Positions 56,574 through 64,000 of a stretch of DNA of 64,000 nucleotides are shown one piece after another. This DNA comes from Melieria omissa. Taxonomy: Eukaryota > Arthropoda > Insecta > Diptera > Ulidiidae. The notes under the pieces are model-generated. The model was not told the origin of the DNA. It searched no databases and saw only the letters and a list, made by a program, of their open reading frames with translations. The stretch is from the NCBI GenBank assembly GCA_963971225.1, contig OZ020268.1, positions 57,845,900-57,909,899 of the forward strand, read 5' to 3'. A program made the translations under genes and the position numbers. Positions within the stretch are counted from its first letter, which is position 1. Every line of letters begins with the position of its first letter.

Positions 56574-58786
56574 CACTACGAAAATGATTTTTAAGACAAA
56601 AAACTGTTGGCAGTGTTGACGTTTACAGTCAAAAATTGATTGACTTGTAAAATTCAACTCCACGTTCACGTCATTAGATGTTGCCGACAAAATAAAATGG
56701 ATAGGTTTTCTGTTGTAATTCTCAAGTCTTCTTTTATTGTATTTTATTGATTCTCATTCAAAAAGGAAAATCATAATTCTTATAATGTAAAAAGCAGCTA
56801 CAAAGTTGAGAAATTTCAAAAAGTGTAATTAAATTTTTGAAATATGCATTTCTGTTGCTGTAGTTAGGTGTTTTTTCTGGCAGTTTGTGGTAATCAAATT
56901 TGTTTCTTGTTGCGCTTTATAAATGTTTGTTAAGCATCTTTTCAAATTTGCTTTTCGGGCCATAAATAAAAATGAAAATGAAATTTTTTTCGTTTTAGTA
57001 GCTTTGAGTTTTTGTACAAGTCTTGGTTTAGTTTCATTTCATTTAGGTGTACCAAGTTTTGTAAAAGTTTTGCAACATTCAAGATTTTATAGGGTTTCAT
57101 TTTACATTTTATTTTATAATTTTTAAAAACATTTCTTGTGATTTAATGTTTTTTGTTTAACAATTTTTTTTTAGTTTATTTTATTATGTTTGAGTTGTAT
57201 TATTGTTTATGTTTAGTTGTTTAAGTTGTAATTACATATTTTTATTTCTTTTGAATTTTTGAAATTTTTTGCCTTTGTTATCGTATAAATTTTTATTTTA
57301 TTGTCCTCATATTAAGACTTTTTTATATTTGTTTATAATTTTTTGTTATTAGTTTTTCCAATATATTATTGATTTTTCAAATTAAAAAAAATTGTTTTGA
57401 TTATGCATTTATTTAATTTTTAGTTTTCATCATTGTTAAGTTTTCAATGTTTATTTTTTTAAATGTTACTTTTTAGTTAGCTTTTTAACGTTTTGATCTC
57501 AATTAATTTTAATATTTAATTATTTTTATAATTTTATTTTATTTTTTTATTATTATTGTTAATTATTTGTTTTAATTATACTTTAATTTTTTGTTTTTGA
57601 TTTTTAAAATTTTTTAATTTGTAAAATTTTGTTTAATTATTTATTTGTTAGTTTATATCATTTCGTTTTCGGTTTTTATTTTTTTTAGTGTTTTTTTAGT
57701 TAGCCCTTTAATGGTTTAAACTTCAATTAATTTTATTACTTAATTATTTTTATTTATATTGAATTTTTTTTAATAATTTTGTTTTATTTTTTATTTGATT
57801 TTATTCTGAATTGTTTATAGTTTTTTATTTTAGTTTGCAATTTTTATAATTTTTATTTTATTTAAAATTATTATTTTTTTTAATTATTTAATTTTATTAT
57901 TATTTATTTTAATTTATATTTTTTCTTTGATTTTGTCATAATTATTTTGTTACAATTTTCCATTTGTTGGTGTTTTATTTAGTTCCATATTTTTTTCTAC
58001 TCTTTTTCATATACACTTTTCATCAAAATGTTCCAACTAAAATATTCCTCTTCATAGTTTTTCTATATATTCTGCACGTTTAATGTTTTAAATGTTTTTT
58101 TGTTGCAAGGTATTTGTAAAAAGCTCTGTAAAGGCGCTTGAGTACATACATACATACATAAATATGTATGAGCAAATCATAATTAAGAAGACATATTTGC
58201 AAAAAAAGTAACGCTCAACAGAAAAAGAAACGATTTCACATTTATTTTTCAATTTGTTTTTATTGATTTCATTTTTATTTTAGCTTGAATCTCGATTTGT
58301 ATTTTTCTTTCTGTGTCTGTATATATAATAGAAAAAATGCTTAAACACTATTAAATACATTTACATACATTATTAAGTTTTTTGTAGTTGTCGCTTATTA
58401 ATTTTAATATATATATTTGTTATACGTTTTGATTTAAACTAAGCCATTACATGTTGAAATTTTTACAATTAAATATGTTGTACGGAATAATGTTTGCCAG
58501 TTGCGGCGTACAAAGGCAAAAACAAATGAGAAAACATAAAATGAATAATTAGTTGATTGAATTAGACGCCAATTAAGTCAACATTAATAGTTACAATTGT
58601 TAGTTGCTTAATTTAACTTAAAATAAGCGGCTGTATGGACTCTAAGCGAACTTAGCATTGTAAGAGCATTTATAAAGTAAATGCAAAGACCACAAACTGT
58701 ACGTGCTGCATGTGTGTATTGATATATTGTATGTTTGTTTGTATGTATGTATAAGCGTAGAAGGGTTAGCTAAACGAGAAATCGAC
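56574..58786. other. T-rich spacer upstream of the GlcAT-I paralogue
   Basis: 56700-58060 is strongly T-biased on the plus strand, resembling 8286-9890 in texture and in position (5' side of a minus-strand gene). Short CATACATACATA and GTATGTATGTATA runs lie near 58145 and 58740. No gene. Confidence 0.45.
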
Positions 58787-58788
58787 TA

Positions 58789-59338
58789 CACCCATACCTC
58801 ACTTTGCGTCGTAACGACGCAAATTGAAACAACGCAAAGTGACTTATGATTTTCTATAGCAAACCATGTAAAGATCGAAGATAGGTTCCAGGGTTACGAA
58901 AATACTACTTTTTAAAAAGAAAATTGAACAAAGTAAACATTTAAAAAACAAAAATAATATAAAATTGTATTACATACATACAAAAAACAAAGAAAAAACA
59001 AATTCAATTAAAACAAAATAAAATATTCAATTAATTTATAAGAACAAAATAAAAATTAATCACTGTCTGATGTGTCCATAGTGGCTGTTGTCGTAGTCGG
59101 CTTTCATTCACAAAAGTTAGAAAGGGAATCGCCGAGTTTTGATGGCATGGCACAATAAGAAACAAAAGTCGTGCCATCTTTTAGAAAAAAAAAGAAATTA
59201 AAAAAAAATTAAAGACTCGAACCCAAAACAACGCAACTTCGAAAATCTAACGACGCACAGTGGAAATTAGTACTAACTCAGCAGCGACGCAACTTCGAAA
59301 AAACGCAAAACGAAACGACGCAAAGCGAGGTATTGGTG
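58789..59338. mobile_element. pogo/Tigger-like MITE with TA duplication
   Basis: 550 bp flanked by TA (58787-58788, 59339-59340). Inverted ends CACCCATACCTCACTTTGCG / CACCAATACCTCGCTTTGCG. The ATACCTCG core resembles Tigger/pogo ends. GACGCAACTTCG-type words recur near the right end. No transposase frame. Confidence 0.75.
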
Positions 59339-59340
59339 TA

Positions 59341-60093
59341 TTGGCGAATCGTTAGTCAATTTCAGCTTAGAATTGTCTGTATGCAATATAGTCATAATTT
59401 TATTGAATGTGGCAAGTCAATTATACATTTGTTGCACATACTACAAAAACAATGCCTTAAGTTATAAGTGTAATTTATTTAAAATTATAAATATTATTAC
59501 TAATTTATTTAAATTTTTGTTTGTTCCTTTCAACTTTTTATCTGACAATTTGGCAATTTGTTTTCGCTCGTACTGTTGTTTTAACGCCTCTTTTTTTTGC
59601 TATAAAAATTATTATTTAATTCGCTTTTTGATTTTTTTGTCATTTTATTTATATACTTTTTTGTAAACACGCATTAACATTTAAAAATTTGCATTTTTCC
59701 AGGCTTATTATAAGTTGTTGAGCATTCTCTGTTTGTCGTTTTGTTGGTTGCATTGTTTGCTCTCGGTTGTAGTGAGCTTCTCAGGAATTATAAAAAGTAA
59801 TGACAGTTAGTCTGTTTACTTTTTTTTCTAAACTTTTTTCATTATTATTTTATTTTATTCACATAAGCCACATTTTTGACATTTAAGCTTTATTTTTTTA
59901 AATATCATGAAATCTTTGTAGAGAGCGCAAAAGAAACCTTTGGCGGATTGTTGGTTAGAAAATTTGTAAAAATTAAGTAAATTTGTTTTAAGACTGCAGC
60001 GACGTCGTCTCAGAAGGCAAAACTAGAAGAAGAATTCCAAAGAGATTTGCTACTTTTGTTTAATGCAACAGCGGATTGTAAAAAATTTAAGCC
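59341..60093. other. AT-rich spacer
   Basis: A 97-codon frame at 59373-59666 is low-complexity and hydrophobic by composition only. The last ~75 bp (about 60020-60093) are repeated, diverged, at about 60865-60948 on the other side of the TTAA MITE. Confidence 0.4.
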
Positions 60094-60812
60094 TTAAGGG
60101 GGTCGTCTACGTACAAAGTTTAAAAAATTTTTTTTTTTTGTACATAATTTTCATTTCGAAGACGTGAGGAATGTTATTTCCAAAGGATTTGGGTAAACTC
60201 TTCACGGTTATTGAGCTGTAGAGCATTGAGCACGCTCGCTCATGGTGTTTCCGCACGCTCCCTGTGAACTTTAAACGCTTTTTCCCGAAAGTCGTATTTT
60301 TCTAACTTAGTTGCACGATTTTAAGAAAAGTTTTACACGCATCGATTCGATTTTTTTTACTTGCTTAGACAACATATCACTATCATTAGACACGAGTTTT
60401 TGACAAAATATTGTTTTGTTTTTATTATAACAGGCAATAAACATTTGAAAAAACAAGGAAAAATAACTTTTCTTTCAAAAATGAGAGATTTTTGAATTTT
60501 ACAAAAAGCTCGTGTCCAAGCATAGCTGATGTACTATCAATTATAGATTAGTTTCATTTTTTGTTGTAGGTTACGTGGTTGGCCCAAACTCGTGGCGAAA
60601 AATTGATATCAAAATTCTGATGAGGGCACGTTCAAGGTCATCCTACACTCGAGTATGTAGAAATATAATTTTTATGACCTTGCCTCTTGAAAGATTACGA
60701 TTAAATAAACAAAAAACAAAAACAAGTGAGTGAATATCTTTTTTCGTTCCTTCGTAATAAATTTTGAAAAACAGGCTCGAAAATCAGGCCGCTACGTAGA
60801 CGACCCCCTTAA
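60094..60812. mobile_element. TTAA-flanked MITE, long copy
   Basis: 719 bp, TTAA at 60094-60097 and 60809-60812, ends GGGGGTCGTCTACGTA / TACGTAGACGACCCCC. It matches 6540-6774 (block TCTTCACGGTTATTGAGCTG and the following CACGCTCGCTCA) but has two extra internal parts, about 60143-60193 and 60345-60770. The second contains an inverted pair around GACACGAG/CTCGTGTC. No transposase. Confidence 0.82.
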
Positions 60813-61094
60813 ATTTGAAGTAAGATGCTCAAAAGATGCAAGAAGCGAGCAAAAACACATGAAAACCAATTCCGAAGAGATTTTCTGCTTTTGTCACTGA
60901 ATCTGTTTAGTGCAACAGTGGGTTGAAAAAAATTGGGCCTTAAAATTTCGAAATTAAAACCTCAACCTTAAGTTTTTTCAACCAAAACATTTAAGTACAA
61001 AAAATTTACTTTATAGATAGTAAATCAATAAAAAATTTTGCTTACTAAAATAAAAAAAATTATAAAAACTGAAGATTAAAAAAATACTCTGCAG

Positions 61095-61532
61095 CATAGT
61101 GAAATTAATAAAGTGTGCCAGATAGCAGGAACTCTCTCTTTTTCGTACACTTATTTTCTGACAGTTAATGTAATTTTGCTGACAAATGTCAGAGTTCATA
61201 ACCCGTCTGTGCTGTATGAAAAAATGTCAAAATAAATTGTTGCTTGAAAATACGTTCTGCACCAAAACCGACACTAAAAACGCAACTACATGCCAGCAAA
61301 AACGTGCTGTCTTTGCAAAAAAACGCACGGCAATGCAGTTTCTTTGTTTTTCTAACATAAAATACATTACGAAAATATATATTTCTGGAGTACTGAAAGT
61401 AAATTTTAAATTAAACGATAACAAAAATAAAGGTTAATCGAACTGACACAAATAAATTGACACATTGAGAATTGCTACTCAGAAAAATAAGTGTACGTCA
61501 TCTACCTGGTACACTTTATTGATTTCACTATG
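61095..61532 (+). mobile_element. P-element-like non-autonomous element (copy 2)
   Basis: 438 bp with ends CATAGTGAAATTAATAAAGT / CATAGTGAAATCAATAAAGT, then GTRCCAGRTAG. Flanks ACTCTGCAG and ACTCCGCAG form a 9-bp repeat with one mismatch (61086-61094, 61533-61541). GTACACTTAT lies inside both ends (61145-61154, inverted 61487-61496). The right end matches copy 1 in GTAGATGACRTACMCTTATT. At 61290 a frame MPAKTCCLCKKTHGN opens and stops after about 21 codons, parallel to the THAP-like start of copy 1. Confidence 0.75.
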
Positions 61533-61541
61533 ACTCCGCAG

Positions 61542-62508
61542 TAAAAAATTTAAGGAATTGTTGCGTATAAAATGTAAAAAATCGGTAAAGCAAAGAATCG
61601 TTTAAGTTTAATCGTTTTAAGGGACAAGAGAGTTGGCACATAAGTTGTATCTTTAACCCATAAAATGTGTAAATAAATTTGGTTTAAATTAAAAGTCAAC
61701 AATAACTTTGACTAAACACTGCAAACAGTTGATAATTTAAGCAGTTAGACAAACAGTTCACGTAACTTATTTTAGTTAGTCATTCAATTAAAAAGCTTCA
61801 CGCTACTCGTACAAACGATCAACACCGACAATTTGTTTTAATTATCATTAAATCATTACACTTGACTCATGGCATGTAAACTCTCTTTAATTTCACTTAA
61901 ACTAAATTTACGTTCTATGCAGTTTGCAATATTTCTTTACTTTTCAATTTAAATGTAATGTCATATAAAGTTAAGTGCTAAATGAACGCTGGTGTTTTAA
62001 GGCATAAATGAATGGATCTCGGGTTTGAATGCATTGCGCGCACGCTCAATGCTCTCTCATGCTCTCCTTGGCGCTTAAACTAAATGAGAATTACAGTAGC
62101 GCGCATTTGTTGTTAGCAAATTAGATGAAAAAGAAATAAAAACACTAACAAAAGAGCTAAGGAAATATGTTCATGGAAATTTGCGCGCTCTGAATTGCAT
62201 TCAACTTATTTTCGCTTAAATCTGCTTAAATGAAATGTTGGTAAATGTTTGTTTAACTTGAGCGTGAAAAAATGATTCTTACAAAAATTGTTGCATGTTT
62301 GGCTTTTACATTAAAACATATATGTTGCTTATATACTTTTCTAAACTTTTCACGTCAACAATTTAAATACTTGAGTACTTTCTTCGCTGCTCGTTCGCTT
62401 CTCAGTTGTCTCACTGTCAGTTGACGCTCTCTCGTTTTATTTTTCTCTCAGCGCTCGGTTATGTTTGTTCTATCGATCGTCACGGTTTGTGTTTAGTTGT
62501 AAGGGCAT
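61542..62508. other. probable 3' UTR side of the gene ending at 62509
   Basis: Mostly AT-rich. The last 150 bp are more balanced. No poly(A) signal can be chosen among several candidates. Confidence 0.3.
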
Positions 62509-62632
62509 TCACACTGCAGAATTCTTGCCAAGAATCTCGCCACTGCGTGAGTGCACAAATCGTCCATCAAACTCGATGGTGGAGTTCGCCTTGATGCTGC
62601 CGGTAGGCGACTGCAGCGGCTGCTTTTCGTCT
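62509..62632 (-). CDS. probable last coding exon of an unidentified gene extending rightward
   Basis: A minus-strand acceptor TTTTCACAG precedes 124 nt reading (first base closing a codon) [17 protein letters not shown], then [23 protein letters not shown] and TGA. Composition is clearly more balanced than its AT-rich surroundings and all three codon positions look used. The sequence is hydrophilic, like the cytoplasmic C-terminal tail of a membrane or signalling protein. I do not recognise the family. No upstream exon of this gene could be found before the window ends. Confidence 0.45.
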
Positions 62633-62937
62633 CTGTGAAAATTGTTAAAATATTAGTTGTAGAATTTTCATAATAATTATTGGAAAGATAATGAAAATAA
62701 ATATCTAGAAATTTCAATAAAACATAAAAAGCTACAATAAGAGTTTTTTTAAATTTCATATGCAAAAAAGTGCAAAATGCAAAGGCTATCGTTGGTCTTG
62801 GAAATAGTTTATTTGAACTCATTTGAGTTTATATTACATTTCGTTTTGAATACTTTATATTTGAATTTTTATATTTTTTTATTGTAGTTGTATTCCTTAC
62901 TTCCACAAGCATCAAGGCATAGGCCAAACAATTTATT
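62633..62937. other. AT-rich, presumed intron
   Basis: If the exon at 62509-62632 is real, this and the rest to 64000 lie in its upstream intron. Nothing else seen. Confidence 0.3.
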
Positions 62938-63123
62938 CAGCCTTATTTAAGTGGCTCCAAATAGTTTGTTCTGCCATGTTTAGCTCTTGGACAATCGAGT
63001 CAGTGGTTATGCGACACTGGAATTGTACGATTTCCATAACTCATGGACAGTTTGTATTGTTGGCGTATTGCATCTTGGCATCAAAATTACCGAAACGAAC
63101 TTGACGAAACCAAAAATTGCTCA
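62938..63123 (-). mobile_element. mariner transposase relic (not Mos1-type)
   Basis: One minus-strand frame reads FWFRQVRFGNFDAK, a stop, and then RITTDSIVQELNMAEQTIWSHLNKA. The spacing of a WF..+F..GNFD block and a second helix-turn-helix (TT..I...LN....T...HL.K) is that of mariner N-terminal domains, nearer the mellifera/irritans groups than the element at 14313. Ends were not found and the rest of the protein is absent. Confidence 0.5.
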
Positions 63124-64000
63124 TGATTGACTGTTACATTGTTGGGACTAGTAGTGAGGGTCTTAGAGGTTAAAACCCCGCTGAAACAAACTGTTACAAA
63201 CATTTTGGGTGGAAGTATGGTTTTAAATGGTATTGGGATCAAAAGTTGTATACGGAACTGCCACAATGAAGTTCTGTGTGCGCCACTCATCTAGAATCAG
63301 TCGAGCAAGATACATTAGTTACAGAATACTTAACCCTTTCCGACAGGAAAATAACAGCCCGCTGCACAGTGTTTCGTGTAGAACAAGCTAGCTGGACAAA
63401 AATATTTTTCAGGATTTTTCGTTTCATATGCGGCTTATTATTTCAGATACATATATTTTTTTAGTTTTATATGGTTTTTTGATAACTATATACATATAGG
63501 AATGTATGTACATATACATATATATGCATATATATATTAAGGAATTTAATAGTTCCGGTCTGAGGACTAAACGGAGAAAAATAGATGACCTAAAACATAC
63601 CAGATATACTGATAAGTTGATTTATGCTGCGTAGATATCTGTACGGTTGTCCACTGGAGAAATTCAGCAAGTGTTATCAAAACTGCGAAAAGTGAAACTC
63701 AAGAATCTCTGAACGAAAAAACATTTGAAACAAAGTGCTAGATGTTTGAGTAGTGAAGAAGCTTTAGTATACTATGTAGATAGCCAATCGACTAGTCATG
63801 CATTCAAAAGGACTCGGAAGTGGGGTCCAAACTGGTCATAAGGTATTTCCGGCAAATAATAGTATTACAAAGGCAAAAGCTGCTTGTTATCCAGAGCAAA
63901 TTGATGTGAATAAAACGCTAAAAGTAAAGTTCAAGCAGTTTTAGATTAAACTTTTTAACATCTAGTCTTAGCACAACAGAAAGTTCTTGTCAGTTTATTA
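63124..64000. other. unassigned
   Basis: No gene, tandem repeat or bounded element supported. ATATACATATA-like runs lie near 63480-63540. Confidence 0.4.

Noticed and set aside
56574..56690. N-terminal extension of the GlcAT-I paralogue
   Set aside because: The frame is open upstream, but only from a TTG codon; the ATG at 56573 aligns with GlcAT-I and precedes the membrane anchor.

Overview
The window looks like chromosomal DNA from a higher fly (Diptera, Cyclorrhapha). A tephritid fruit fly is my best guess. The reasons are short GT-AG introns of 53-73 nt beside kilobase-sized ones, AT-rich spacers with GC-richer exons, Mos1-type mariner, tRNA-derived SINEs with a core and tail of the kind I associate with tephritids, and fly-like gene models. 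The species is inference. There is no bacterial gene organisation.

Six protein genes could be assembled exon by exon, plus one probable last exon of a seventh. From left to right: (1) a DDX10/Dbp4 DEAD-box helicase (+, 1842-4127, one 54-nt intron); (2) a CRAL-TRIO lipid-transfer protein (-, 4510-8285, five exons), convergent with gene 1; (3) an UNC93-like membrane protein (-, 18927-22795, five exons); (4) an LRRC58-like leucine-rich-repeat protein (-, 40647-49472, three exons, one 7.7-kb intron full of transposons); (5) GlcAT-I, the glucuronosyltransferase of the proteoglycan linker (-, 51899-52895); (6) a diverged tandem copy of GlcAT-I that has lost several active-site residues (-, 55624-56573); (7) a C-terminal exon at 62509-62632 (-) of an unidentified gene running off to the right. 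About 18 kb (22.8-40.6 kb) holds no recognisable protein gene.

The rest is a dense record of transposition. Many insertions can be bounded by terminal inverted repeats and target-site duplications: a dead mariner, two related SINE types sharing a core, a Tc1-like element folded into a multi-hairpin palindrome, a TTAA element nested in a TA element, TTA-, TA- and hAT-type MITEs, and fragments of non-LTR retrotransposons. The most interesting set is three P-element-like non-autonomous elements. Two of them keep a truncated THAP-type zinc-finger start and a subterminal motif resembling the known P transposase binding site.

The genes do not form one pathway. DDX10 acts in ribosome biogenesis, the CRAL-TRIO protein in lipid carriage, UNC93 in the membrane, LRRC58 probably as a protein-binding adaptor, and GlcAT-I in Golgi glycosaminoglycan synthesis. 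The tandem GlcAT pair is the one place where neighbours are clearly related by descent.
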